Positions 52,201 to 60,372 of a stretch of DNA of 64,000 nt are shown piece by piece; positions within the stretch are counted from its first letter, which is position 1, and each line of letters begins with the position of its first letter. Both the position numbers and the translations under genes were made by a program. The DNA is taken from positions 1 to 64,000 of the forward strand of contig CALXSF010000004.1 of NCBI GenBank assembly GCA_944391055.1. The letters run 5' to 3'. The DNA comes from an uncultured Kiritimatiellota bacterium (GTDB lineage: Bacteria > Verrucomicrobiota > Kiritimatiellia > RFP12 > DVOR01). Below the pieces are notes generated by a model. The model made no database searches and was not told the DNA's origin. It saw nothing but the letters and a program-made list of their open reading frames with translations.

Positions 52201-55132
52201 CTTTCGAGAGCGGATCCGTCTTGATCGACAGTACCTCTTCCTTGTCCGACAATCCGTCCCCATCGCTATCCGCAAGGCATGGATCCGTCTGCATACGCAA
52301 TGTGTAGTGCAAGGCCTCCCCCGAAACAAGCGCGTTGGCTGTGTTATACGCAAACTGAATCGGGAGGAACGCATCGGGCTGACGCACACCAATCGTCGCA
52401 GAGGCGCAGTCAAACCCCGTATACAAAGACGGGTACTGAACGATAATGGTGTCATCGGTGTCATACGGGACAATCAACCTCATATAGACACTGCCATCGC
52501 CGTGTGATGTGTAAAGCCCCATGTAGGAAAGGAGAAAACACGGCTTCCCTTCATAGATGCATTCTCCATATTGGATGTTCCCAGGTTTCGCCGCAACAAT
52601 CTTCAAGTCATCCCAATACAAAGCGACGCTCAAATATGCCCTGTCCTCATCCCATTCATCCAACGGTTCATTGTCACATTCCGAGGCGATTTCATCCTCC
52701 GCCTGAGACGCTCGCAAGAAATGCGCCACCCCATTGACATCGATGACAACGGAGGTGTATGTCCTCCCGGCGAGCGTGACAGGCCTCGGCAGTGTTGTCC
52801 TCGCGACCGAATCGTCAATGTTTGTCCCGACCGCGAAGGCCAAGCCAAAAAGAGAGATCGCTTCCGGCTCTTTCAAAGGAATCTTTTGCGCAAGGCCAAC
52901 GATTGCGCCATCCAAGAGGCCATCCTCATCGGTGTCGGCAATGTTGGGTTGGGTCCCAAACAGATATTCTTGAAGGTTGGGTAAGCCGTCATGGTCAAAA
53001 TCGCCCTCCGCCCCATAGTCACCAACGGCATTGAGAGGTTGAAGGCCATGGCGCACCTCCCAGCCATCGGGCAAACCATCCCCATCACAATCCGGTTGAA
53101 GCGGATCAAGATAGCACCGATGATTCCCCGTGAGCAGAACACCCAAAATCTCTTCTCCATCACCCAAACCATCCCCATCCGTATCGAACCGATTGGGATC
53201 GGTCTTGTAACGTGAGCCAAAATACTCCTCTTTGTCCGTGAGGCCATCCCCATCGCCATCTTTCGAGAGCGGATCCGTCTGAGTCCCCGGGACGCACACA
53301 ATGGACATCGCGGAATCGATGGCGTCATCTTGGTTGCACGCATATTGCCAAACCTGCTTTCGCGCGGGATTCTGGATGCCAATGGTCGCGGAACCCCCTC
53401 GGACATTCCCACCCACATCCTTATAATTGAAAAAGACGGATGAGACGTTCTCGCCCTCACGTGCCTTCCGAAACGCGATCTGAAAGGAGAGTCGCCAATC
53501 CGCGACCGAAGCGTCGCGGCGCGAATAAGGGCACAGATTGCGATAATCGATGACAAGGTATTCGTCTCCGTCTTCGACGACAATCGCATGGCGAATTTTG
53601 GAATCATGCGCCACATCGGCCGCCAAATCATCCCAATAGCCGGCAATGAGCGGATGTTTCTCATACTGCCACGAACCAAGCAACGCCCTATTGTTCCCCT
53701 GCGCGTCTATTCGTTCATTGCTGCTCGGATCGCGCAACGTCACACACCCGTCGACGTCAATGATGAGCTCGGAATAGGCCGCTCCCCCAAGAATGATCGG
53801 AAACGCCTTGCACACAATGGCATACGTCTTGGAATCAAGCGGGGAATTTGCCCCCGCGGGATAATGTTCCGTCCAAGTGTCACTTTCGAACCACCTCGCG
53901 GCCTCACCTTCGCGAACGGCGATGGGCGCCGCCTCCTCGCCGTCAAGCAGCCCATCCCCATCCGTGTCTGCCCGAAGCGGACTTGTCCCCAACCACACCT
54001 CTTCGCCATCAAGAAGGCCATCCCCATCCCCGTCGTCCACGGCAGTGTCCAACCCATGGACAAAGATTTTCTCCCAGTCACTCATCCCGCTTCCAGAGGA
54101 GTCCCATTTGAGCGGATCCGTCTTGTAAACATACCGCTCAAGCAAATCCGGCAATCGGTCACCATCGGAATCCGTCTGAAGATCGACCAGACGAAAGAAA
54201 TGCGGCGCGGCGTCCCCCTCCTCGCCCAAAAAGACGACGGTGCTCCCGATTCCATCCTCTTCATCCTCTTGCGCGACCTCCCCCCAAAAATCCCACGCAG
54301 GCTGCCCCAACGTTTGCGCCGTGACAAGCCCAAGCCGCGCCCCAGTCGCATTGTGAAAGGAAAGCGCCAATTCCCCTGGCGCGTGCGCCATCGCGGTGAA
54401 CCGCACAGGCTTTGGCGGCTTTGGCTCCGCCTCGGCCGTCTCGGCCTGGCGTTGACGCTCCGCCGCCCGGGCGACGGCCGTCCGATAGTCCCCAAGCATC
54501 CCCTGGGGGACAAACGTGACCGAGAACCCAAACCGTTCACGCCCCCGCTCCCCATACCAACGTTGGATCGTTTCCTCACTTTCCTGTGCGAGCCAACGCG
54601 GCAGCGCCCCACCCTCCCCATACCAACGCAACACCCAGGCCGCCTGATCGAAAAACTGCGACACGGGAAATTGATGGCAGCAGGAAGGCCCAACGACCGT
54701 CGTAAACAGCCGCGACCCATCCTCCGCCACCGATTCCCAAACGTGCGCCGTCCAAGTCGGGATGCCTTCAAGAAAGATGGGCGCGACCCGTTCGGCGACC
54801 GCCGTGAAAGGCGGCGCGAGTTCCTCGACGCCCATCGGGATTGAAAAGCGGTATCCCTCTGGCGTCGGCGGATAAAGCGGCGTCCGCGAACCGATTCCGT
54901 CATACCATGCGCGCACCCGCGCATTCCAGTCGCTCCAATCATACCCCACATAGGCCATCACATCGTCCGTATAGGCGAACATATCCAGCACGGTTTGCCC
55001 CTCGCCAGATCCTCCCACGACATTTCCCTGAACAGCAGACGTATCTTCTGCCAAAAGCAACCCACTCCTGGCAATTGATGACAGAAAGACGAAACAAGCA
55101 ACGAGACGAACAAACACATCCATACTTTTCAT
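49274..55132 (-). CDS. Giant secreted alpha/beta hydrolase with calcium-type and NIDO-like repeats
   Basis: The protein has 1952 residues with a signal peptide (MKSMDVFVRLVACFVFLSSIARS). Acidic DxDGDGLxDGxE repeats of thrombospondin type 3 kind cluster at about 340-420, 620-760 and 960-1150 and should bind calcium. Two related NIDO-like beta modules lie between them (SELIIDVDGCVTL to SATIGIQNPAR, and SVVIDVNGVAHFL to SATIGVRQPDA). The C-terminal about 400 residues are an alpha/beta hydrolase: LFLHGFNVSEDAARGWH, nucleophile Ser1638 in VIAHSLGNIV, an acidic YSEEDEVFEL near 1740 and His1928 in WLHSDIKNMAF. Residues about 1796-1889 are the repeated cassette. A lipase/esterase role on the cell surface is likely; substrate unknown. 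The region is AT-richer than the genome. Confidence 0.8.
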   Translation of the reverse strand: MKSMDVFVRLVACFVFLSSIARSGLLLAEDTSAVQGNVVGGSGEGQTVLDMFAYTDDVMAYVGYDWSDWNARVRAWYDGIGSRTPLYPPTPEGYRFSIPMGVEELAPPFTAVAERVAPIFLEGIPTWTAHVWESVAEDGSRLFTTVVGPSCCHQFPVSQFFDQAAWVLRWYGEGGALPRWLAQESEETIQRWYGERGRERFGFSVTFVPQGMLGDYRTAVARAAERQRQAETAEAEPKPPKPVRFTAMAHAPGELALSFHNATGARLGLVTAQTLGQPAWDFWGEVAQEDEEDGIGSTVVFLGEEGDAAPHFFRLVDLQTDSDGDRLPDLLERYVYKTDPLKWDSSGSGMSDWEKIFVHGLDTAVDDGDGDGLLDGEEVWLGTSPLRADTDGDGLLDGEEAAPIAVREGEAARWFESDTWTEHYPAGANSPLDSKTYAIVCKAFPIILGGAAYSELIIDVDGCVTLRDPSSNERIDAQGNNRALLGSWQYEKHPLIAGYWDDLAADVAHDSKIRHAIVVEDGDEYLVIDYRNLCPYSRRDASVADWRLSFQIAFRKAREGENVSSVFFNYKDVGGNVRGGSATIGIQNPARKQVWQYACNQDDAIDSAMSIVCVPGTQTDPLSKDGDGDGLTDKEEYFGSRYKTDPNRFDTDGDGLGDGEEILGVLLTGNHRCYLDPLQPDCDGDGLPDGWEVRHGLQPLNAVGDYGAEGDFDHDGLPNLQEYLFGTQPNIADTDEDGLLDGAIVGLAQKIPLKEPEAISLFGLAFAVGTNIDDSVARTTLPRPVTLAGRTYTSVVIDVNGVAHFLRASQAEDEIASECDNEPLDEWDEDRAYLSVALYWDDLKIVAAKPGNIQYGECIYEGKPCFLLSYMGLYTSHGDGSVYMRLIVPYDTDDTIIVQYPSLYTGFDCASATIGVRQPDAFLPIQFAYNTANALVSGEALHYTLRMQTDPCLADSDGDGLSDKEEVLSIKTDPLSKDGDGDGLTDKEEVRMYHTDPNVIDSDGDGMADGLEIRYGLPPLDNGSSNPSASPSGDWDGDGLTNEQEVAQGLNPGNPDSDEDGLPDGDEVERGTNPLHPDSDGDHLIDGWESNYGFEPLMADGADVTEADPDSDGLSNWEESINGTSPHDADTDNDGVSDWQETEQGTDPTDPLDYEPLPDSELVQMAFSIAGDYAAWEMRIQGLGQGEGTLSDSRLLKHHMRTPGSQEESVFQLRKGCSYKVTMHWLETKAGEDEEWYCWSAQVNGQPSQQTYANYSPERKEDVATLVFGEGFWAENDDGLLCGHTHMRESEGGNVAGGLSAVVHIPDIASALVPDYQRDLMIDAQDVFLATNGLPFRLWINDDDDSVNKDYSEKDEDIPAATLFVDASNGSVDGVCDFLDFFPIHVDAQALLGFLGSREDIRAAYEAGDLTIKLCQADSAIKIVWTSLERGQSGAYLTENCAGCDDNLDKRLLDASTYTVTDDGLELPQKFVKLIRGNPNQGVILAEGIRRSSAPLTLGLYHDDLCVWKTELPLNVLPVEEMYGRIDLRSVESGSRTEATLAHNPSVPNVLFLHGFNVSEDAARGWHAEMYKRLYQSGLDMNFYGVTWRGDEALSELVGLPALHYHLNVYNAFKTAKAFAAAAKQLPQASQTSVIAHSLGNIVVSEAICSYGFKPDNYVFLNAAIPAEAFDASLQDATANQATLVPQDWRDYDPRTYASRWNELFSASEPQSQMRWAGLFEDIAQKSPTTKFYNFYSEEDEVFELRTDIEDGLFPPQYRGVLRWQFEGWPPWDLLASLVPETSFGRYAWQKQEFLKGTNVVFGTADGGWAFAEKWVSDASSGEEKVVPLYSAQEANAIVTNAANRLILRQAPVFSATAAMLSPDPDPEKQRDERYEILAYRIPALSPVMGRTGTLRNSLEGVMTMSPLNASTTNWGRRSGSLSGKWLHSDIKNMAFYYVWQEFIELSSFISQ
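49464..49747 (-). repeat. Cassette repeat, copy 1 (inside the full-length hydrolase)
   Basis: About 284 bp nearly identical to 47973-48256 and 46483-46759. Here it is part of the intact reading frame, followed by the tail that ends at 49274. Confidence 0.9.
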
Positions 55133-55151
55133 GCACATCCATACTTTTCAT
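55115..55151. repeat. 18-bp tandem duplication at the hydrolase start codon
   Basis: CACATCCATACTTTTCAT occurs at 55115-55132 and again at 55134-55151, with a 19-bp period. On the minus strand each copy gives ATGAAAAGTATGGATGTG; only the downstream copy is in frame with the gene. Confidence 0.95.
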
Positions 55152-55178
55152 ATTAATGAATATGAACGATGAAGTCAA
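55150..55178 (-). promoter_or_regulatory. Promoter of the giant hydrolase gene
   Basis: On the minus strand TTGACT (55173-55178), a 17-nt spacer and TAATAT (55150-55155). The -10 overlaps the upstream copy of the duplicated start codon. Transcription should begin near 55143, about 10 nt before the true ATG at 55132. Confidence 0.65.
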
Positions 55179-55244
55179 CCCAATCACCCTTACACGCAGG
55201 GCAAACGCATCTAATTTTGGTAACGATAAAGGGATGAATGAGAA

Positions 55245-55493
55245 TCATGTTTTGTTTCGTTTGATGTTGGCAGTCAAAGTGCCCCGAGTGGCGCGGACAC
55301 GGGTGTATGAACTGCCGCAAATTCTCTTTTGCACCGTGGTGGCGATGCCCTCAGGGGCGACGACGTTCACGGAAATGGAACTTGTCACGAGGACGAGACG
55401 GAAGTGAATAGAGAAATGGATCGCATTGCCCGGAATACCGAGCCATGAGACGTTCAATCGGGTGTTGCAATTGATCCCGCTTTTGGTTCCCAA
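55245..55493 (-). pseudogene. Possible remnant of a verrucomicrobial-style beta-domain protein
   Basis: The frame shows LNVSWLGIPGNAIHF, then CGSSYTRVRATRGT. This resembles the SWxGxPGxxY to YRVRA pattern of C-terminal beta domains in secreted proteins of this bacterial group, but key aromatic positions are lost. A second frame just upstream (LDKDDFRRETLEKVGALWEP, 55454-55723) could be its continuation after a frameshift. No start signal. The rest of 55152-55963 has no supported gene, and base composition changes from AT-rich to GC-rich near 55620. Confidence 0.3.
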
Positions 55494-55948
55494 AGGGCAC
55501 CGACTTTCTCCAAGGTCTCCCTGCGGAAATCATCCTTGTCCAAAACCGCCTCAACGCCATCTCCCGATTCAAATCCCTGAAAGGACTCTCCGCCCATGAA
55601 GCTTTTCTCAGTCTTTCCTGAACCCTTGGCCCATTTTGCTTGCAAACGGCGCTCCGCAATGCGATTTGCGCGGTCGCGCGGAAGAAGGGCTGAGGGAGGA
55701 AAAGGTGGCGGGCGGTGACCCAACCAAAACGGAAAGTGGGGCGGGGCCCGAGGTGACTTGCGGCGGACTTGGGGGGGCGATGCGGGCGGATCCGAAGAAT
55801 GAGCCGCGCAATTGCGTTTGGGCGCGGCCCCCCACCCCGTCTTTCCCGGGGGGCGGCGAGAGCGTCAGAAGCACCTCGCCGCAGGGGGCCATCACCGCCC
55901 TCCCCGTGCCGGCGGCTTGCCGATCGCGAAACCGGCCGGCCGCCGCTG

Positions 55949-55957
55949 TGGTATACT
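55949..55957 (+). promoter_or_regulatory. Extended -10 promoter, predicted leaderless
   Basis: TGG plus TATACT (55952-55957) ends 6 nt before the ATG at 55964, so the start codon coincides with the expected transcription start. No -35 match. Confidence 0.6.
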
Positions 55958-55963
55958 ATCGGC

Positions 55964-57796
55964 ATGGATTATGGCAAATGGACGGACGCGGCGTCATCCG
56001 AGTGGGAGGACGAGCAGGAAGCTTACCTAGATCAAGAGGCCGAGGCGCAATGGCAGGCCACCTTGCAGGATCGCGCGTTCATTTGGGAGCGGGATTTCGC
56101 CAATCTCTCCGAGGAGGCCCGGGAAAGCCTGATGGCCCGGCTAGACGATCTCCCGGAGAACGTGCGCGGGGTGTTGCAATGCATTCTACGCGCGCGCGGC
56201 TTGCCCCCCTGCGACGAAGGGTTCCCGACAATCATGCCGCCCGAGGCCTACAAGCAAAAACGGCTGACGCGTCTCTACGCGAAGTTGCAGCTCGACGAGA
56301 CGATGCGCGAGGGGCTGCGCCGCACGCTGAACGCGATGACCAATCTGTATGGCGCCATCGGCGTGCGCGAGATTTGGGAGTGGCTGCGGCGGCACCGCCC
56401 CGGCCTGCTCACGGAAAAGCAGTTTTTCGAGTTCATGCGCGTCCTGCGGCATGATTTGGACGACCGCTACCGTTTCGTCTTGCTCTCGCTTCAGGAATGT
56501 CACGGCAATCTGTTGGCGCACGCATCGCCCCTAACGGCCCGGGATCGCATCTTGGTCAATCGTTCGCTGGTGGCCCAGAAGACGCCGACCGAGTGGGAGA
56601 CCTCCGCCCTCTCCTTGCTGCTGTGGCGTCAGTTGCTCTGGCGATGTGAGGCGGATTTGGACGTCGAGCCGGACGAGTTGGCCCTTTATGAAGAAACGGA
56701 GGCCGTCTATGAGCCGACGGCCGAGACGGAGGCCTTCCGGGCCTTTCTGTCGCGGCCCGAGGTGCGCCTCCGCGAGGGGTTGACGGCGGATGGGGCCTTC
56801 ACGAATCTTCTTTTCCAGGCACCGCTCCCGATTGTCGGAAGCCTGACGACGCTTGACCTGTTGGACATGGCCTACGCCGCGGGCGTCCAAGTCGTGGGCG
56901 AAGAGGCGCAGACGGCCTTCGCGGAAAGTTTCCACGACGCGCTCCAATGCGTCCGCCGCCGCGATCTGCTGGGCAATCGCCTGACGGCCAAGCTGACGGC
57001 CCCGGAACCGGAGGAGGACGAGACGCCGCCGTTGGAGGAGCCCGAGGATTGCGGCGAGGACGAAACGCAGGAGGCCGACACACCCTCGTCGGGCGCGATG
57101 AGTCGCATGGGAACCATCCTCTTCTCCTTGCTGAGTCTCCATGGCATCGTCCGCTTGAAGGATTTTTGCCGATGGCTCCCTCGGTGGGAGCCGGATCTGA
57201 AGATACCGACCGAGCAAATCCGCAAGTTTTTCGCGGGCTTTGAGCGACTTGGCGCGATTGCTCCTCTGCCGCCATCCTACGAGACCATCGAGGAGGAAGG
57301 CGAAACTGGAGAGGAAGATCTCGCGATGCTCCATCCCCGGCTGCTCACCACACAAGGCGACATCGACGACGACACCATCGAGGCGTGGTTGGATTACGAA
57401 GCCCTGTACGACAGCCCTTACCTGCCGGAAACATTGCCGGAGGCGGTGGCGGACAACGTCGACTTGCTGACGACGAAGGATCCCTCACTCTGCGAACCGG
57501 CCTCGGCGGCGGACGCCCTGCGCGCCCTGCTGGCGGACCCGACGATGGGGGTGCCGCCTTGGAGGCGCGAGGCGTTGTTCGGCGCCTGCCTTTCCATCGC
57601 GCACACGACATTGACCGAGGATCCGCTGGCGGCGGCGCTTTTCTGTGCGCTCTGCGAGTTCCGTCTGCCCTTCGACGCCGCCCAGACGGCGCGCTTCCTG
57701 GAGGCGTTCGCGGAGCTGCACGCCCACACCCGCCTGTTCGCGCTGGGCGGCAACCGGCCGATCGACTGTTTCAGCGACGCGGACGACGGCAAATGA
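55964..57796 (+). CDS. Protein of unknown function with an internal duplication
   Basis: The protein has 610 residues, acidic and cytoplasmic, with no signal or membrane segment. The frame is open upstream, but the ATG at 55964 fits the -10 element 6 nt before it. Two helical modules look related: residues about 123-170 (LYGAIGVREIWEWLRRHRPG, then LTEKQFFEFMRVL) and about 383-435 (LHGIVRLKDFCRWLPRWEPD, then IPTEQIRKFFAGFERLG). Each is followed by more helical sequence, and an acidic linker (about 345-378) separates the halves. It precedes pyrF by 25 nt and may be cotranscribed with it. I recognise no family. The WLxRxxPxL to QFFxF pattern resembles winged-helix or UPF-type regulatory modules only vaguely. 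Confidence 0.75.
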   Translation: MDYGKWTDAASSEWEDEQEAYLDQEAEAQWQATLQDRAFIWERDFANLSEEARESLMARLDDLPENVRGVLQCILRARGLPPCDEGFPTIMPPEAYKQKRLTRLYAKLQLDETMREGLRRTLNAMTNLYGAIGVREIWEWLRRHRPGLLTEKQFFEFMRVLRHDLDDRYRFVLLSLQECHGNLLAHASPLTARDRILVNRSLVAQKTPTEWETSALSLLLWRQLLWRCEADLDVEPDELALYEETEAVYEPTAETEAFRAFLSRPEVRLREGLTADGAFTNLLFQAPLPIVGSLTTLDLLDMAYAAGVQVVGEEAQTAFAESFHDALQCVRRRDLLGNRLTAKLTAPEPEEDETPPLEEPEDCGEDETQEADTPSSGAMSRMGTILFSLLSLHGIVRLKDFCRWLPRWEPDLKIPTEQIRKFFAGFERLGAIAPLPPSYETIEEEGETGEEDLAMLHPRLLTTQGDIDDDTIEAWLDYEALYDSPYLPETLPEAVADNVDLLTTKDPSLCEPASAADALRALLADPTMGVPPWRREALFGACLSIAHTTLTEDPLAAALFCALCEFRLPFDAAQTARFLEAFAELHAHTRLFALGGNRPIDCFSDADDGK

Positions 57797-57821
57797 CCCA
57801 TCAAAAGAAAGGAATCGGACA

Positions 57822-58538
57822 ATGGCAGAACTGATTGTGGCGTTGGATGTGCCCAGCCGGGCGGAGGTCGCGGCGACCCTCCGGCGCTTGGGCGACGCGG
57901 TGGACTTCTACAAAATCGGCCTGGAGCTCTTCTCCGCCGAGGGGCCCGACGTGGTGCGCCTGGTGAAGGACGCCGGCAAGCGCGTCTTCCTTGACCTGAA
58001 GCTGCACGACATCCCCCGCACCGTCGAGCGCGCCGTGCATTCCATCGGGCGCCTGGGCGTGGAGCTGGCCACCATCCATGCAAGCGGGGGGCGGGCCATG
58101 ATCCGCGCCGCCGCCGACGCCGCCGCCACCTTTGGCGCCTCGGCGCCCAAAATCCTTGCCGTCACCTGCCTCACCTCCCTGGACCAAGGCGATCTCGATG
58201 ACTTCGGCGTCGCCCGGGCCATGCCCGACCAAGTGGAGGCGCTCGGCCTTCTGGCCGTCGCCAACGGCGCGGACGGCATCGTCTGCTCGCCCAAGGAGGT
58301 GGCGGCGATGAACCGGGCGCTTATCCCCGCGGCGCAGGGACGCCCCGTCGTGTTCGTCACGCCCGGCGTGCGCCCGGCCGGCGCGTCGGTGGGCGATCAG
58401 AAGCGCGTGGCCACCCCCGCCGGGGCCGTGCGCGACGGCGCCACCCATCTGGTGGTGGGCCGCCCCATCCTGGAGGCGTCCGATCCCGTGGCCGCCGCCA
58501 TGGCCATCCGCGCCGAGATGTCCGCCGCGGCGCAATGA
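57822..58538 (+). CDS. pyrF: Orotidine 5'-phosphate decarboxylase
   Basis: PyrF (238 residues) converts OMP to UMP, the last step of de novo pyrimidine synthesis. LIVALDVPSRAEV, FYKIGLELFSAEGPD and the catalytic VFLDLKLHDIPRTV (Asp-Lys-Asp set) are intact. ATIHASGGRAMIR, VTPGVRPAG and ATHLVVGRPIL bind phosphate. The ATG at 57822 has AAAGGA upstream. The stop overlaps the next gene by ATGA. Length fits the bacterial type I enzyme. Confidence 0.96.
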   Translation: MAELIVALDVPSRAEVAATLRRLGDAVDFYKIGLELFSAEGPDVVRLVKDAGKRVFLDLKLHDIPRTVERAVHSIGRLGVELATIHASGGRAMIRAAADAAATFGASAPKILAVTCLTSLDQGDLDDFGVARAMPDQVEALGLLAVANGADGIVCSPKEVAAMNRALIPAAQGRPVVFVTPGVRPAGASVGDQKRVATPAGAVRDGATHLVVGRPILEASDPVAAAMAIRAEMSAAAQ

Positions 58539-58987
58539 AAAAGGGCGGGGAGTACGTCACGCGCGGCACGCCGATGCCGCGCCGCGACCAAGCGGGGGAG
58601 GCGTCGGAACCTCTCCCCGCCCCCTCCCCTGCCCCCCTGAGCGCCGCGCTTTCGCCGGCCGATCTGCCGCGCGATTGGGGCATGGCCGGCGCAGTCGGCG
58701 CCTATGAGGTGCCGCCGCTGGCGGACAGCGTGGAGCCCTCCCTCAACGCCCTGACCGAACGGTTCCGCGCGGATCCCTTGGCGGAGGTGAACGCGGCGCT
58801 GGATCGGCTCCTGCCGCCCGCCGACCGCCATCGCCTGGCGGCGGAGGCCTTCGCCGACGGCCTGCTGACGCTTTCGCTGGCGCGCCGCGCCGACCGCCTC
58901 CTCGCGGGACGGCTTTGGTTGCCCCGCCTGCAGGCCGAATTGACGCCCGCCTTGGGCCGCCTCGCCATCCGTCTGATTGACCGCTGA
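58535..58987 (+). CDS. Small protein of unknown function
   Basis: The protein has 150 residues and overlaps pyrF by ATGA. The first half is Pro/Ala-rich and probably disordered. The second half is helical (LNALTERFRADPLAEVNAAL, then GLLTLSLARRADRLLAGRL). The layout of a basic or disordered part plus a compact helical end slightly recalls DciA/DUF721 proteins, but the similarity is too weak to assert. It lies between pyrF and kdtA, 14 nt before the latter, so the three are likely one operon. Confidence 0.6.
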   Translation: MKKGGEYVTRGTPMPRRDQAGEASEPLPAPSPAPLSAALSPADLPRDWGMAGAVGAYEVPPLADSVEPSLNALTERFRADPLAEVNAALDRLLPPADRHRLAAEAFADGLLTLSLARRADRLLAGRLWLPRLQAELTPALGRLAIRLIDR

Positions 58988-59001
58988 GCCCCCACCCTCC
59001 C

Positions 59002-60306
59002 ATGAAATGGACGCTTTATAATCTGCTCTTCGCCGTCGCCTATGTGGCGTTGATGCCCAAGTTCCTCGTGCACATGGCGCGGCGCGGCGGTTACGCCAAC
59101 CGCTTCGCCGACCGTTTCGGGCGTTATCCGCGGGATGTGGCGGAGCGGCTGGGCGATGGGCGGCCGCGCGTGTGGATCCATGCCGTCTCAGTCGGCGAAG
59201 TGGCGGTGGCCGGGCAGCTGATGGACGAGCTTCGGCGCCAACGGCCCGACATCGCCTTCGTCCTTTCCGTCACCAGCAGCACGGGATGGACGCAGGCGCA
59301 GCGGCAGATCGGCGCCGACGACGTGCTGATCTACGGCCCCTTGGACTATCCCGGGTGCGTGCGCCGCGCGGTGCGCGCCGTGGCGCCTTTGGCCTACGTC
59401 ATCACCGAGACCGAGCTTTGGCCCAACGTCATCCGCCAAACGGCGCGGCGCGGCGCGCCGGTCTTTTTGGTGAACGCCCGGATCTCCGATCGCAGCGCGC
59501 CGGGTTATCGTCGGCTGCGGTGTTGGTTCGGCCCCGTGCTCAATCTGCTGACGCGGATTTACGCGCAGTCGGATCTTGACGCGCGGCGCTTGGAGGAAGC
59601 CGGGTGCGACGCAGGGCGCATCGCCGTCACCGGCACGATGAAGTTCGACGTCGCCCACCGCGTCCCCGAAAAGGAGGCCGCCCTCCGCGCCTATCTCACC
59701 GCCGCCGGGTTTTCGCCCGACGCGCCCATCCTGCTCGGCGGCTCCACGTGGCCGGGGGAGGACGCCTTCCTCTTGGCCGTTTACAGGAAGGCCTTGGCCA
59801 AGAACCCGCGTCTGCGCCTGATCCTCGTGCCGCGCCATTTCGAGAAGGCCGACGACGTCGAGATGGCCGTCCGGACGGCGGGGTTCCCCTGCCTGCGCAA
59901 ATCCCGTGCGCAAAATCCCGAACGCCAGCCACAGGACGCCGTGCTCGTGGCCGACACCACGGGGGAGCTCATGGGCTTTTACGGGTTGGCGGACGTCGTT
60001 TTCGTGGGGAAGAGCCTCTTTGAGGCGGGCGGGCAGAACATGATCGAGCCTTGCCTCTGCGGCTGCGCCACCGTCGTCGGCCCCCACACCGAGAACTTCC
60101 GGCCCGTGATGAGCGACCTGCTCGCCCAGGACGCCGTGCTCCAAGGCGCAGACCCCGCCGCCACCGAGGCGCACCTGTTGGCGCTTCTCGCCGATCCGGG
60201 GACCGCCAAGGCCCTGGGCGTCCGCGCCTCCGCCGCCGTCGAGGGGCGCCGCGGGGTCACGCCGCGCATCGCGGCGGAGATCCTCCGCGCCCTGCCTTCC
60301 GCCTGA
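59002..60306 (+). CDS. waaA: 3-deoxy-D-manno-octulosonic acid transferase
   Basis: WaaA/KdtA (434 residues) adds Kdo from CMP-Kdo to lipid A precursor at the inner membrane, so the organism makes LPS. An N-terminal hydrophobic anchor (LYNLLFAVAYVALMPKFLVHMA) is followed by RPRVWIHAVSVGEVAVAGQL, which contains the catalytic Glu region. SVTSSTGWTQAQ, ITETELWPNVIRQTARRGAPVFLVNARISDRS, LGGSTWPGEDAFLL and LVPRHFEKADDVE complete the GT30 signature. The CMP-binding Gly-rich end GKSLFEAGGQNMIEPCLCG is present. Length fits the usual 420-440. Confidence 0.95.
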   Translation: MKWTLYNLLFAVAYVALMPKFLVHMARRGGYANRFADRFGRYPRDVAERLGDGRPRVWIHAVSVGEVAVAGQLMDELRRQRPDIAFVLSVTSSTGWTQAQRQIGADDVLIYGPLDYPGCVRRAVRAVAPLAYVITETELWPNVIRQTARRGAPVFLVNARISDRSAPGYRRLRCWFGPVLNLLTRIYAQSDLDARRLEEAGCDAGRIAVTGTMKFDVAHRVPEKEAALRAYLTAAGFSPDAPILLGGSTWPGEDAFLLAVYRKALAKNPRLRLILVPRHFEKADDVEMAVRTAGFPCLRKSRAQNPERQPQDAVLVADTTGELMGFYGLADVVFVGKSLFEAGGQNMIEPCLCGCATVVGPHTENFRPVMSDLLAQDAVLQGADPAATEAHLLALLADPGTAKALGVRASAAVEGRRGVTPRIAAEILRALPSA

Positions 60307-60324
60307 TCCCTGTCATCAAACGAA

Positions 60325-60352
60325 CGCGGCCCCGCCAACCGGCGGGGCCGCG
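60325..60352. terminator. Hairpin between kdtA and the symporter gene
   Basis: A perfect 12-bp GC stem (60325-60336 with 60341-60352) with an AACC loop. No T tract on either side, so intrinsic termination is likely but not certain. It lies between convergent genes. Confidence 0.55.
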
Positions 60353-60372
60353 TCGCGTCGCTTGGCCGTCGC

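Noticed and set aside
51600-54100. Regular short repeats rich in CCATCCCCATC, considered as a CRISPR or minisatellite
   Set aside because: They are the codons for DGDG in thrombospondin type 3 repeats of the hydrolase, with no uniform spacers.
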